Assembly (NCBI GenBank): GCA_022578965.1
Contig: MU400524.1
Location: 124,001 to 188,000, forward strand
Reading direction: 5' to 3'
DNA length: 64,000 bases
Source: Xylaria sp. FL1777
Taxonomy: Eukaryota; Ascomycota; Sordariomycetes; Xylariales; Xylariaceae
In this document: positions 37,176 to 51,209 of the stretch, in pieces
How positions within the stretch are numbered: the first letter of the stretch is position 1
Layout of the letters: every line of letters starts with the position of its first letter
The notes under the pieces: generated by a model
Databases searched by the model: none
Told to the model about the DNA's origin: nothing
The model's input: only the letters and a program-made list of their open reading frames with translations
Made by a program: the position numbers and the translations under genes

Positions 37176-40100
37176 CTATTGTTTATACATAATATATTAG
37201 CGCTATTTTAACTAGCTTTGCACTTTTTATAACAATAAAAACATATAAAATATAGTTTATTTTATAGTTTATTTAATATATAAATAAATTTATTAATGTA
37301 TTTTATATAAAGCATTAATAAAGTATAGTTTTTTTTTATTATATTATATAACTTTTTATTAATAATTATAGCAACTATTATTAGTTAGCTTATAATATAT
37401 AATAATATATAGCTTATATTTACTATAAAGTTGTTACTTAAGTAATTTTTTAGGGAAAAATATATATATATAAATATAAATATTGCTTTATGTTTAATAT
37501 TTAATATAACTTAAAAAAATAAAACTAATAAATATGCATTTATAATTTATATATAAAATTAGATTTAAAAAGCATGCTTATTGCTATATAAATATTAAAT
37601 AATTTATAATAGCTAATATAACCTAGTAATAAAAAGCTAAATATTATATAATATTATAATACTATAAATAATATATATAAAAGCTATAAGCAGTAAAAAA
37701 GTATATTTAAGCGTATAGTTTTAGTTGTGTTAAGCTAAAAAAACAAAATAAATAATTAAATTAAAATAGCTTTTTTACGTAATATAACTTTAAAAAACAC
37801 TTTTTTTTTGCACTTGCTAAATTATATTTTATTATTAATATTTTTATTAAAACCTTTATTATAAATTAAAAACTACTAAAATAAACAAAGTTTTTATTAC
37901 TTTAACATTTATAAACGTGCTTATAAAGCTAACATTTAGCAAAATTTTTAATGCTATAACATATAATAGCTAAAAACTTTTAATAAACATAAAAGCTAAA
38001 CATATAAAAGTTGCAGCAAAACAAAAATATAACGCTAATGTTTTTTAACTTTAATAAAAAATAAAACGCAAATCTAATAAAAAAAATATTAATAAAAGTT
38101 TTAAAAAGCTTAACCTTAATACTAAGCTTAATATATAAAAAATAAGCTTAATATAAAAAAGTTGCTTTGTTTTAAGATTTAAGCATAAATTACGCAAGCT
38201 AAAAGTAAAATAAAAAGTAAAAAAAAGTAATATAAAAAATAGCAAGTTTGCTAATATTATTTTTTATACTAATAATTTAGCTAAGCATTATTTTTTTAAC
38301 TTTTAGAAGTTTTATGCTTAAATTAACTTTAATCGAACAAATATAGCTATATTTATTGCTAAGTTTACTTCTTTAATATTATTAAAAACTGCAATTAATA
38401 ATAATATAATTAATAAAAAACTGCATGCTTTAAATTAAAACAAAATAAAGATTTAAATAAACTTATTAAAATATAAATTTTAGTATATTAATTTTACGTT
38501 TACTAAAAAATATTAATATAATTATAATTAATACTTAAAAATTTATTTGTATGCTTTATTATATAATATTAGTTTTGCTATGCTAATTTTATACCTTAAT
38601 ATTAAAACTTATAACTAATAAGTTTTAAGTTAGCTATTTAGTAAAAGCAGCTTTAAAAAAATATTTTTTGCTTTTAACTTAAATAATTAAATAGTTATAA
38701 TAAAAGTAATAAAATTTACTACTAGTAAAAAAGCAAATATAGTAAATAAAAAAGTTAAAATATGTTAATAATTAATAGCTTTAGTTAAAAAACAAAATAA
38801 TAGCAAGCGTTTTGTTTAGCTAAAAAAAGTATTAAACTTTAAAAAAAACATATTTTTGTTTTACGCTTTATTTTATAAAGTTACTTTTGTTTTAAAGCTT
38901 ATAATATTAATAGCTTTATTTTAGCTAATAAAACTATAAAACATAAAGTAAATAAATTTTATGTTTTTATGCTAAGCTATTATTTAATTAATAAACGCTT
39001 TAAAAAAAATAAAAAAAAAATATTAATAGTTATAGTAATTATTTTTTATAACGTATTAAAAAGTTTTATATTTTTTTATACTTATAGCTAAATTTACTGT
39101 AATATAAAACTTAAAAACATTAAAGTAATGCTTAATTTGCTATAAATAATAATTTTTAACGTTAATTAAGCTAAAGTTTTAGCTTTAAATAATAAGCTTA
39201 AAGCTATGCTAAAAGCAAAAAATATTTTTTATTATTTAGCTTTAAAGCAAAAAATATTTTATTATAACTATAAAGTAAATATATAGCTTATAAAAGTTAT
39301 TATAATATAGCTTACTTATAAATTTAATTTGTTTTTTTTTGCATAAAACCTATAGCAAAAAAAACTACTGCAAGTAAAACTACGTAATAAATTCTTTAAG
39401 CAGTATAAAAAAACTATTAATATATTATTTAATTACTATAAATAATCTATTAGCTAAAAAACTATAAACAAAAATCTATTTTTTATATATTATAAATGCT
39501 TATTTATTATAGTAAATTATAGCACGTAGCATATATTAATAGCTTTTATTATAATTAATAATATAATTATTTAAATGTTAAAATATAAGTTAATATAAGA
39601 TTTATAAAATTAAGCTTAGCAAATTACTGCTAGTAAAGCTTTTAAGCATTTAGCATAAAAACTTCTGTTGTTTAATAGCTAGCAATTTAAAAAAATAAAA
39701 TTATTAAAATAATAAAGCTGCTTGTTAAAAAAGTATGTTTTTTTATAATATAACAAAGCTAAATTTTAAGGTTATTTCTGTTTTTTTTTTTTATATATAT
39801 TATATAAAGCATTAAATAAAGCATATATTACGTAATAATTGTTATACTAACTTAAATTACTTATAATATTCTTTTTAACATATTAATAAAAACATATAAT
39901 TATTTAATTAACTTTTTTTTACATAAACTAAATTAAATATTATATATTATACTTTAAAACTTTAATTATATAGCTAGTAGCAAAATCAAAAATTTAGTTT
40001 AAAGCTTTAAGCTAAAAGTGCTTAAACATAAATATAAATGCTTAAATATAAATATAAGTGCTTAAACATAAGTATAATATTTTATAAAAAAAAAAGCAAA

Positions 40101-40321
40101 AGTTAAAAATAAAGCAAAATTTTATTAATATATAGCTTTATTTTTAGGGCTTTTTTTTTTATATAAATAATCATTTATTAAACTAAAGGTTAGAAATTTA
40201 GTAAAATATAAAATACTTGCAAGTATTTATAAAACAGTTATTATATTAAATTAAAGTTTGTTTTTTAATATTAATTTTTTAGCTTTAAAAAACTAAAGCT
40301 ATTATATGTTATAATATTATG

Positions 40322-40540
40322 TAATACTGCGTTATAATTACATATAATTATATTTAACTGCATTTAAGCTAAACTTTTTGTTTTTTTTATTACGTTATAA
40401 CTATATTTAACTATATTTAAGCTAAACTTTTTTTGCTTTTTATTACGCTATAACTATATTTAACTACATTTAAGCTAAACTTTTTTTTTTTTTACTGCGC
40501 TATAATTACATTTAATTATATTTAAGCTAAACCTTTTTTT
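40322..40540. repeat. Tandem repeat with unit of about 60 bp, four copies
   Basis: Each unit contains a TACTGCG/TTACGTTATAA-type start, an AATTATATTTAACT core and ATTTAAGCTAAACTTTTT, then a T-run of variable length. Confidence 0.75.
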
Positions 40541-40605
40541 CCTTTTTTTTTTAAACAATTAAAGTTAGTAAATAATTATAATATAATATAACTATACTTA
40601 TTTAA

Positions 40606-40835
40606 TAGCAATAATTTACTTAGTTTAAACAATAATAATTTATTTAGTTTAAATAGTAATAATTTACTTAGTTTAAACAATAATAATTTATTTAGTTTAA
40701 ATAGCAATAATTTACTTAGTTTAAATAGCAATAATTTACTTAGTTTAAATAATAATAATTTACTTAGTTTAAATAATAATAACTTACTAAATTTAAATAA
40801 TACTAGCAATAATACTTTACTAAGTTTAAATTAAA
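40606..40835. repeat. 24-bp minisatellite, about nine units
   Basis: The unit is AATAATTTACTTAGTTTAAATAGC with C/T and G/A variants. Being a multiple of three, it leaves a 77-codon open frame on the minus strand (an eight-residue Leu/Lys/Phe repeat) that I do not consider a gene. Confidence 0.85.
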
Positions 40836-42232
40836 TAAGTTTATATTTATATTACTTTATTATTACTAATATTAATATTAATATATAACTAAAATAATTT
40901 TTAAAATAGTTTTTCTAATGTTATTAAAACGTAAAAAGCTTACTTTAAAACTTGCTTATTAACTTTTGTTTATTATAATGTAAACGTTAATAAATTTATA
41001 ATAAAGCTTAATAATAAGCTTAATTTTTTTATTAAAATGCTTAATACTTAACAAAGAAAATATAGCAATGTTGCTAATAAATAGCTAATAAAGCATACAT
41101 TTATTAAAATAGTAAAAAAGCATGCAGCAAAAATATAAAGGCTTTTTAAGTTTTATAAAGCTTTTACTTCTTTAATTTTGTTTTTTTTTCCTTTGTTTTT
41201 TTTTCTTTTGTTTTTTTTCCTTCTGTTTTTTTTTCTTTTAGCTTTATTTTCCTTTAATTTTAAGGGCACCTTTAATTTTATGCTTTTTTGCTATTAGTTC
41301 TTATTATTAGCGTTAAAATGTGCTGCTTTAAAACTTAAGCAAAAAAAAAAGCAGCAATATAAAAATACAGAAAATAAAAAAAAAGTAAACATAAAAAAAG
41401 CCAAAAAGTAGTAATAAAAGCTAACTGTTTATTTTAACTACTTAGTTTAAATAATATTAAGTAATAAAACAAATAGTTAACTTTTATTGCTACTTTTTAA
41501 GTTTTTTTATGTTTACTTTTTTTTTTTTTATATTTTTAAGCTATTGCTTTTTTTTTTTTGTTATTACTATTAGCTTAGCTATAAATAGCAACAAAAGCTA
41601 ACTGTTCGTTTTAATTACTTAGTTTAAATAATACTATAGCTAAGCTAATAATAATAATAAAAAAAAAAAAGCAGTAACTTAAAAATATATAAAAAAAAAA
41701 AAGTAAAAAAAAGCAGCTTTTTAGCAGCAAAAACTATTTTTATTTTAAAAGTACTACGCTTTTTAAAAAAGCCTATAAAATTTAGCTTATTAATAGCGTT
41801 AAAATAAAGCTTTTAATTTGCTACTATAGCTAAGTTTTTAATTATTAAGCAAGCATAAAGTATAACTAGCTTTTTTTGCAAATTATTATTATAAGTTAGT
41901 TTAATTATATTATTTTTTTTCTTTAGCTAAAAAATTAATAACTATTTTTGTTTTAATTTAAGATTAGTTATATTTGCTAACTATTAATTAAACGCTAAAA
42001 ACTTATATAGTTTTAAGCTATAAAATAATAGCTAAAAACAAAAAAAACAAAAATAAAACTAAAAACAAAAGTAGCGTTAAAAATAAAAATAATACTAAAG
42101 CTAGCACTAAAAATAATATAAAAGCTAGCATTAAAAACATACATAAAAACAACTAAATAAAAGTTGCGTTTATAGTATTAACCTTAGTTTTTTTTTTGCT
42201 TTTAACTTTATATTAGTTTATTTTTTTACTAG
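40836..42232. other. A+T-rich interval with polypyrimidine tract and inverted repeats
   Basis: It contains a C/T tract of repeated TTTTTTTTCCTTTTG units (about 41180-41245), the inverted-repeat cluster at 41346-41720 and a short 24-bp-like repeat of AAAGCTAGCACTAAAAATAA at about 42080-42160. No coding signal. Confidence 0.55.
41346..41720. repeat. Alternating inverted repeat cluster
   Basis: A segment of about 110 bp (AAAGTAAACATAAAAAAAG ... GTAATAAAAGCTAACTG ...) at 41346-41458 is followed by its reverse complement at 41461-41575 and then by a third, again direct, copy to about 41720. Adjacent copies could extrude as cruciforms. Confidence 0.7.
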
Positions 42233-42237
42233 TTATA

Positions 42238-42733
42238 TGTTACGAAATTAGCACTAGGGTAGCTTTTAAAGCGACTTAATGCCTTTATATATACTTTAGA
42301 GGTTTTTTGCTAACTAAAGCTAAATTATATAATAACTTACTTAGTTTACTAAGCTTACAGTAATCTAGGGCTTACTAAGCTTATAATAATTTAAGGCTTA
42401 CTAAGCTTATAGTAATTTAGTGCTTATTAAACTTATAGTAATTTAAAAAAAGTTACTGCTTTTTTTACTTTTTTTTTGTTTATATAGTTAAGCATTTTTT
42501 ATATTTAGTTATTTATTTAGTTCTAGCTTTTTAGCTATTAATTTTATTTTTTTATAATTGTTAAGCATTAATATATTTATTACTTTTAATTTTTTAAGAC
42601 CTTTATTAATATATAGTAGTAAAAGTACTCTGAAAACTTCTTTAACGAACTACTGCTAAGGATTTTATTATTACTTGCAAATTAAAACCCTAAAAGCAAA
42701 CTTGTTATATTAATATATAATAAGTTTGTTATA
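42238..42733 (+). repeat. 5' LTR of family A copy 3 (496 bp)
   Basis: It begins TGTTACGAAATTAGCAC, carries the stacked TTACTAAGCTTA units, and ends in the mutated form TTTGTTATA of the ancestral terminus. Confidence 0.93.
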
Positions 42734-43351
42734 TTTTAATAGCTCTTTAATTAGTAAAACTTAGTACACAAAACAAGTATTAATATAAAAAAGTTAAATA
42801 ATAGTTAGTTTATAAAATAAACTTTTAAAAGCATACTTAAAAAATATTCAAAAAACAAAAATGCTAAATAGTATTACGTAAGTAAACTTTACTTAATAAC
42901 TAATAAACTAAATCTAGGTTATATTACTAAAAACAAAAAATTAAAAATTAAATTTAAAGATCTTAAAAACCTTTAGAACTAATAACGTACTAAAATAATA
43001 AACTTTAGCACTTTTACTAGCTACTTTTATTAAAAAAAAAGCAGTAATAAAAAAAAAAAAGTTAAGCAGCAATAATAAAAAAAAACTAACGCTAATACTA
43101 ACGCTACAAAGTAAACTAGTTGCTTTAACTTAAAAAACAGTTTAAATACTAAATATTATAACTTTTAAACTAGTATAAATATTAGCTATAATAATTAAAG
43201 CAGTAATAATAATTGCTATTATAATAATAAATTAAAGTTTTAAACAAATAATTATATTATAACTAATGCTAATATTATTACTAGCAAACTTAATGCTTAC
43301 GTTTATTATTGCTATACTTAAAGTAATAACTTAAAATAAAAAACTTAACTT

Positions 43352-46300
43352 TTTATTATTACTGCTGCTTTTATTATTAGAATTATTTATAATATTAAAA
43401 ATGCTAAATATTAAAAGTTTTAAACTTATTGCTTTAAAACTTTATAATAAATTTATAAATATAAAAGCTTTTTTAATTTATGTTAAACTTTATTTAAAAT
43501 AGTACTTAATTATTATTATAAAAAAAGATTAAAAAATAATAACTATTTTATAATTCTTGTTAAAAAAAGTACTAAAATAGTTTTAATTTATTTTAAAAAA
43601 TTTTTTAAAAGCTAATAAGTTAACTAATTTTAAGCTAAAAACAAAAGAAATTTTTAAAAACTACATTAAGTTTAAAAATTAAATAAAAGCATTGTTTAAA
43701 AACATTTAAAAAGCAAAACACGCAGAAAAAACATTTTATTGCTTAAAACAAACAAAAGTAACAATAAATTATGCTATAAAATTTAAACAATTAGTAGCAA
43801 TTTTAAAATTGCTTAAGCTTATATTATTTTATTTATTTTATAATAAACTTAAAACTTAAGTTTAAAATAAATTATACAAAATAAATAAACTAGCAAAAAT
43901 TAATACATATATTAATATAATTATTATAATTAATTAATAATTATTTAATTAGTACTTTAAAACTAAAAGAATTAAAAAAAACAAGAAAAAGAATACTTAA
44001 AAAAGTATTAAATAAAGATTTAAACAAATTAGTAAAGTTCGAAAGCAATAATCCTAAGATATATTTAAAGTTAAATGTTATAACTATAAAAAGAAAAAAC
44101 ACTTTTAAAAATAATGTTAATTTAAGAAAAAAAACAAAAAAAAAAGCTATAAAAAAGAAAAGATCTTTTAGCTTAAAAAAAAAGTATAAGTTATAAAAGT
44201 CTAAAATAATAAAAAATAATAAAGCAACTTAAAAAATACGTTTTTAAAGCAAAAGTATAAAATTGCTGTTTTAAGTTAAAACAAAAGTATTATACTAAAC
44301 AAATTTAAATGCTTTATTTATATAGGTTAAAATAAACAAGCATACAAATATTATTTAAAAGCTTTATAATTATTAAAACAAATTATAAAAAGATATATTT
44401 ACTATATAAATAATTAAAATTGTTTAATATATAACTTAAAAAAATAGTTTAACTAAAAATAGCAAATAATAAAAAGTAATAAGTTAACATAGTTAGCAAA
44501 CTTATAAAACTATAAAAACTTTAAACTACTAAAGTTTAAAATGTAGCTTAAAAAAAAGTTTTATTTAAAAAAACAAAACTATAACTATAAATAGTATAAT
44601 TATTAAATTAACTATAAATTACTAAAGCACTTAGTTGCTAAGTGAACTTAAAAAAACAGAACTTATAAAACTTTAAAACAAAAATAAATAAAATTAAAAG
44701 CTATAAAAAACATTATAAAAAAAAAACTAATAAAAATAAACAAAATATTTTTATAGCTTAAATTGTTTTAAATGCAATAAAATAAAAAAGCATTAATAGT
44801 TAGCATAAAAACTAATATGTTTTAAAAACTAAAGCTAGTAATTTAACTAATTACTAAAAGTTACTATTATAATAAAACTATAATAAAAAACAATAATAAT
44901 ATTTTATGCTTAAAAAATTTAAAATATAACGAAGTACTATAAAATTGTTATATAATATATTATTATTACTAATATTTATTTAATAAACTAAAAAATAATT
45001 AGTTTTTTAAACGAATTGCAAAAATAAAAATAAAGAACTTTTATAAATTAAAGTAGTTAGTTATAATTATAGTTTACTATAAAAATTTTTAAAAATTTAC
45101 AATATTTAAAGAGGATTTTAATTATATTTATAATACTATTTTAAAGAAATATAAAAACAACTGTTATAAATATTATTAGCTAATTAAAGCATAATTATAC
45201 TAAAAAATAGTTGCTAAAAGTAAAAAAGCTTAAAAACTATAATTTAAAACTTAACTAAAAGCAAAAACAAAACAAAGTATAATAATGTTTAAAGTACTAA
45301 ATAAAATAAACATTTAAACATTTTATAAAAAAAAATCAAAAAACAAAATAAATATTTGCTAAATAAGCAATAAGTAATTAAAAAAACTAAAGCTTTATAT
45401 AAAGTTTAATATAATAACTAAAGAAATTAGTTTAAAGTTAAACTTATATATTAAAAAAAGAAATATAATACTTTAATAAACTTAAAAGCATAAGCTAATA
45501 TAATTTTACTTAAAGTAGCAAAACAAAATAAAATTTCTTAAAAATATAAGCAAAAGTTTTAAAAAATTAAAAGATTTAATAAAAGCATTTTTAGCTATAA
45601 TAATAATTGCATACTTAAAAAAACTAAGCCTTTTAATATATTTATATAAAAACACAAAAAATAAATTATATTAAATATTGCTAATATATTTAATTATGAT
45701 ATTATTTTAAAAATATTATAGTTAAAGACTAATAACTTTTTGATTTAATAAAAAGTTAAAATTATTAAATAAAAAAGTAAAAAATAAAGCAAGAAAATTA
45801 GAAAAATTGCAAAAAAAATCCTAAACAAAATACTAAAAATATATTATAGATTTTATAAACTATTTAAAAAAAGAAAAAAAAGAGAACTTCTTAAATATAG
45901 CTTATAAAACTACTACATTTTTATTAAAAAAAAATGTTAACTAAAGCTTTATTAAGTATACTATATAAGCTTAAACAAAACAAACGCTTTATAAAAATAC
46001 ATTTAAAAAAACCTAGCAAAAGGATTTCTAAAAAAATTTTAATTATTTGCTAAATATTTTACAGTACTAATACTTAAAATAAAAAATAAAAAACAACTAA
46101 TTAATAAAAAAAGAAAACTAGTATAGCAAATAATAATTAATTATTAACTATTAAACGTAATTATTATTGCAAATAAATATTTTTTTACTTTATTAATAAC
46201 TATAAAAGAAAATATTAGCTAAGCAAAATAGTTTATAATAGTTAATATTTTAAATAAATATTATGCTATTAAAATAGCTAAAAGAAAAAAATAAAAAACT

Positions 46301-48852
46301 GCTATATAAACAATATATAAACTATATAAATATATAGTTATGCTATAAAAACTATAAAACATATTAGCTAGCTTTTAATATATAATAATAACAATTTTAC
46401 AAAAGTTTTTAAATAAATTTATGTTTATTTATTTAAATAATATTTTAATTTATTTTAAAACATTAAAAAAACATAAAAAATATATAACTTAAGTATTAAA
46501 AATATTTAAATAAGCAAAATTATAACTTAATATAAAAAAGTATATATAGCATACATAAAAAATTAACTTTTTAAGATTTATAATTACTTTAAAACAAATA
46601 TAGATTTAACAGTTAAAAATTAATATAATATAAAACTAAAAAATATTTAATTTAGCTACTATTATAAATATATAATAAGCATTAGGATTTTTAAACTATG
46701 TTTAAATATTAATTTAAAACTTTAGAAAAATAGCGTTTTATTTTATAAAGTATACAAAAAAAAAATATAAAAAAAAGTTCTTTTTAATTTTAAAAGAAGC
46801 TTAAAAAGCTTTTAAAGAACTAAAACTAAAAGTTATTTTTAACTTTATAATTAAACTACTTAATTTATAAAAAAAAAAAAAGCTAAAAACAAATGCTTTA
46901 AATAATATAATTACAGAAGTTTTAAAACAACTAAAAAACAATAAAAAATAGTACTTAATAGCTTATTACTTTAAAGCACTATAAAACATAGCATTATAAT
47001 ATTTTATATATAACAAAGAACTACTTATAATTATTATAACACTTAAAAAATAAAAACTGTTTTTTATAAAAACTATAAAGCTAATTAAGATTTATTTAAA
47101 TTATTAAAACTTAACGAAATTTATAACTATATAAAAAATTACTAAACAACATAAAAATTAAATAGTTTTTCTTTTTAAATTTAACTTTAAAATATGTTAC
47201 ATTAAAAAAAAAGAAAACATTTAAGCAAACATATTTAGCTAATAAAATTAAAAAAAATTTAAGGTTTTAAAAAAAAACATTTAAGTACTGCATTTTTAAG
47301 GAAATAAAAGCTTAAAAGTTAAAGTTATATTTAAGGATTTTATAAATATATAGCTATAATAAGCTTATAACTTAAAAAAATTAGCATAGCTATAAAAACA
47401 TAAAGAATTAAAAAGTAATAAGCTAATATATAAACATAAGGTTTATTTACTAAAATTTTTATAAAACAAGTTTATTAAGAAATTTTATAAATATTTATTA
47501 CATAAACACTAAAAAGCAATAAAAACAGTTAAATAACTATAAAAAAAATATAATTTTTTAAAACTATAAAACATAGTTAAATTTATTATAAAAAAATGCA
47601 ATATTTGCAATAAAACTAAAGCAGCTTAATATAAGCTTTATAAACTATTATAACTTATATAAATACTTAAATAAACATAACATATTATTACTTAAGATTT
47701 TATTATAGTATTACTTTTATTAACTAATTTAGTTATAAAAATATAATACAATAAAATATAAGTTATTATTAATAGATTTACTAAATATGCTTACTTTTTA
47801 CTATTTAAAGAAAATATAATAGTTAAATAACTTATATATGCTTTTATACGCTAATATTTAAATAAACATAAGCTATTAAAAAAAATTATTTTAAACTAAA
47901 ATAAACTATTTATTTTTAAGTTTAAAACTAATTTTTTTAAACTTATTAGTGTTAAACTAAAGTTTTTAACTGCTTATTACTTATAAATTAACAAATAAAC
48001 AAAAAAACTAAACTAAATATTAAAATAATATTTATAAAGTTATATTAATTATTAATAAAACAATTAAATAAAACTATTACTAATAGTATAAATTTTATAT
48101 AATATATTAACAAACAAAAATATAAACATATTTTTGTATAAAGCCGTTTATAAATAGCAAGCAACTATTAAAAAACAAAAAAAAACATTAATAAAAGCAC
48201 TTGTTATTTTAATTATAGCACTTTAAGCAAAAATTATTGCAATAAAAATTAAAACGCTATAAGTTAAACTATAACTATGTTTTTAGTTTTTATAATAACA
48301 AATGTTAAAATACTATAACAAAAAACAAACTAAAAAGCTAACCTTTAAAAAAAAAAACAAAGTTTATTTATTATAACAAAAATAAAACATATATACTAAT
48401 ATTCTTTAAATTAAAACAAAACAACTAAGCAATAAATTAAAATTTAAAAAACTTAGTTCTTTTAAAATTAAAGAAGTTATTTTATTTATTAATTATAAAC
48501 TATTATTACTAAAAAACATATAAATTTACTTTGTTTTTTACATTTTTTTACTAAAACTAGTACTTATTAAAACATTTATTAAAATATAACTAAAAATAAA
48601 AACAAATTAAAACGTTTATAAAATTAAAAATATATTAAATTTTTATTAAAACAACAATAATATTAAATATTTTATTAAATAAAATAAATATTTATATGCT
48701 AATAATACTTAAGAACTTAAAAAACACTTAAAAACTACTATAATAATTATAAATTAGTTTTATTGCTAATACTTTAACTGCTTAAAACTAAAGAAAAAAA
48801 GTTAACCTTAAAAAAAACACTTAAGAAATTTTAATTAAACTTAAATAAAATA
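43352..48852 (+). pseudogene. gag-pol remnant, family A copy 3
   Basis: It has the same domain order as copy 2. The Gag knuckle at 44076-44117 has its second Cys changed to Tyr and a stop in the last loop. The RT box at 46430-46441 reads Tyr-Leu-Asn-Asn. Collinear positions place RNase H at about 46780-47250, integrase at about 47430-48180 and the chromodomain at about 48615-48750. It is more A+T-rich than copy 2 and has no open frame of useful length. Limits come from collinearity. Confidence 0.85.
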
Positions 48853-49443
48853 GCTTATATTACTTTAGCTTGCTTTTTTTATTGTTTTTGCTTTTTTATT
48901 AGCGCTTTTTGTTTTTTTTTAATATGCTTTATTTTGTTTAATTTATTTAAAAACTAAAGCTTTTGCTAAACTATTTTAACGCTTTTTGCTTTTAAAAAAC
49001 GTTTTTATATATAAAGCTAAGCTAGCTTGCTTAAAACAAAATTAAAGCTATTTTAAGCTTGTTTTAGTTCTTTTTAAACTAAAAGCAACTATTGCTTTAT
49101 TTGCTTTTTTTTTTTTTTAAAATAATAATGTTTAAAAACTATATTATTAATAAAATTAATTAAAACTTTTAACTTATTGCAAAAATAGCTAGCATATACA
49201 TATTTAAAGCAATAAAATATGTTATTTGTTATTTTATATATTAATAATTAATTAAAACAACAAAAATAAAGCATAACTTTATAACTAATAAAATTAATAA
49301 AAAAAGCAAAAATAAGTTTTTGCTTTATTTTTAATAAGCAGTTAGTTTTTTTAATACGCTTTAACATTTTAACATATAAAAAAAGAAAAAAAGAATACTT
49401 ATAAGAAATTATTAAAACAACAATTTTAAAAAAAAGGAAATAA

Positions 49444-49939
49444 TATTACAAAATTAGCACTAAAGTAGCTTTTAAAGCAACTTAATGCTTTTATATATAC
49501 TTTAAAAGTTCTTTGCTAACTAAAGTTAAATTATATAATAATTTATTTAGCTTATTAAGCTTATAGTAATTTAAAGCTTATTAAGCTTATAATAATTTAA
49601 AGCTTACTAAGCTTATAGTAATTTAATGCTTATTAAATTTATAGTAATTTAAAAAAGGTTATTGTTTTTTTTACCTTTTTTTTGTTTATATAGTTAAGCA
49701 TTTCTTATATTTAATTATTTATTTAGTTTTAGCTTTTTAGCTATTAATTTTATTTTTTTATAACTGCTAAGCACTAATATATTTATTACTTTTAATCTTT
49801 TAAAACCTTTATTAATGCATAATAATAAAAGTACTTTAAAAACCTCCTTAATAAATTACTACTAAGGATTTTATTATTACTTACAAATTAAAACCTTAAA
49901 AGCAAACCCGTTATATTAATATATAACAGGTTTATTACA
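49444..49939 (+). repeat. 3' LTR of family A copy 3 (496 bp)
   Basis: It starts TATTACA, the mutated form of TGTTACG, and ends TTTATTACA. It is preceded by the purine tract AAAAAAAGGAAA. Confidence 0.93.
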
Positions 49940-49944
49940 TTATA

Positions 49945-50708
49945 TTTATAAAAATAAAATTATTATAATTAATATTAAGTTAATTTATATTAATAAAAAT
50001 TTTAAGTAATTTATACTATTAAAAAAATATATATAGCTATAAATTAATAGTTTTATTTTTTAACTAGTGTTTTAGCTATAATACTTATTAAAACTAAAAA
50101 TATTAAAGTTAAAAATACTTTTATATTTTTATTTATTATATTAAAAGTTATTATAATAAATATTGTTATAAAGTGTAATATTATAATTCTTTTTTTTAAT
50201 ATTAGTAATTTTGCATTTTATAAATTAATATGTGCTTTTTATTAATATATGTACTTTAATTAAAATTGTTGTTTTATAGCAAATAAAAGTAGCTAAATAG
50301 TTTAATTTAATAGCTAAAGTTAAATAAATTAGCTAAATAAAAAAAATTAGTGCATACTTTACTAAATTCTTTTTTTTTTTTTTAGTAGTTTAATAAAACC
50401 TTTTTATTATTTAGCTACTTAAAAAAACTATTTTAATTGCTTTTGTTATATTAGTATTAAAGCTTTTATAAATAATTTGCACTAAGAAAACCTCCTATAA
50501 ACAATTAAAAAAAACGCTATATAAATTAAAAAAGCTTATAATATATCTAGCTAAGTTAATAAAAGTATAGCAAAATATAATAAAATATAATAAAATATAA
50601 GTTTTTTAAATTATAAGTATATTAGTTTTTAAAAAATGTAAGCTTTGTGCTAAATAATATAAATCTATAAAAAAAACCTATAAAAATAATATAGCAAAAA
50701 TATAGTAT
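49945..50708. other. A+T-rich spacer between two inverted family A copies
   Basis: Between the facing 3' ends of copies 3 and 4. It has a short direct repeat ATATAATAAA near 50575-50605 and nothing else recognisable. It would be the loop of a palindrome with 7.7-kb arms. Confidence 0.6.
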
Positions 50709-50713
50709 TTTGC

Positions 50714-51209
50714 TATAATAAACTTATTATATATTAATATAACAGGTTTGCTTTTAAGGTCTTAATTTATAAGTAATAATAAAATCTTTAGTAGTAGTTC
50801 GTTAAGGAGGTTTTTAGAATACTTTTATTACTATGCATTAATAAAGGTTTTAAAAAATTAAAAGTAATAAGTATATTAATGCTTAGCAGTTATAAAAAAA
50901 TAAAATTAATAGCTAAAAAGCTAAAACTAAATAAATAACTAAATATAAAAAGTACTTAACTATATAAACAAAAAAAAAGTAAAAAAAGCAATAATTTTTT
51001 TTAGATTATTATAAGTTTAATAAGCATTAAATTATTATAAGCTTAATAAGCTTTAAATTATTATAAGCTTAATAAGCTTTAAATTATTATAAGTTTAATA
51101 AGCTAAATAAATTATTATATAACTTAGCTTTAGTTAATAAAGAACTTTTAAAGTATATATAAAAGTATTAAGTTGCTTTAAAAGCTATTTTAGTGCTAAT
51201 TTTATAACA
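50714..51209 (-). repeat. 3' LTR of family A copy 4 (496 bp)
   Basis: It aligns end to end with 57919-58414. Its outer end TATAATAAAC is the mutated form of TGTAATGGAC. Confidence 0.93.

Larger units (their letters stand above)
36561..40321. other. A+T-rich interval with short tandem repeats, otherwise featureless
   Basis: About 3.8 kb with stops in all frames. It holds a 17-bp repeat of TAGTACTTTTATAACAT (36567-36629), a 15-bp repeat of AAAAAGCCTTTGTTT (36820-36932), a relative of the 16.5-kb minisatellite in reverse orientation (37066-37175), and three units of about 21 bp at 40019-40080. No genes or paired terminal repeats are visible. Confidence 0.6.
42238..49939 (+). mobile_element. Ty3/Gypsy chromovirus, family A copy 3
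   Basis: A complete element of 7702 bp with 496-bp LTRs, collinear with copy 2 (landmarks shifted by 20192 bases). Exact TTATA duplications lie at 42233-42237 and 49940-49944, the same five bases as for copy 2. Its LTRs share with copy 4 a different middle segment (GCTAACTAAAG next to TTTTTTGC) and small indels, which defines a second subfamily. RIP-type decay is heavy. Confidence 0.95.

Noticed and set aside
38051..38245. 64-codon Leu/Phe-rich open frame on the minus strand
   Set aside because: Chance frame in A+T-rich sequence, with no start context, neighbours or recognisable domain.
40576..40809. 77-codon Leu/Lys/Phe repeat frame
   Set aside because: Produced by the 24-bp minisatellite, whose unit length is a multiple of three.
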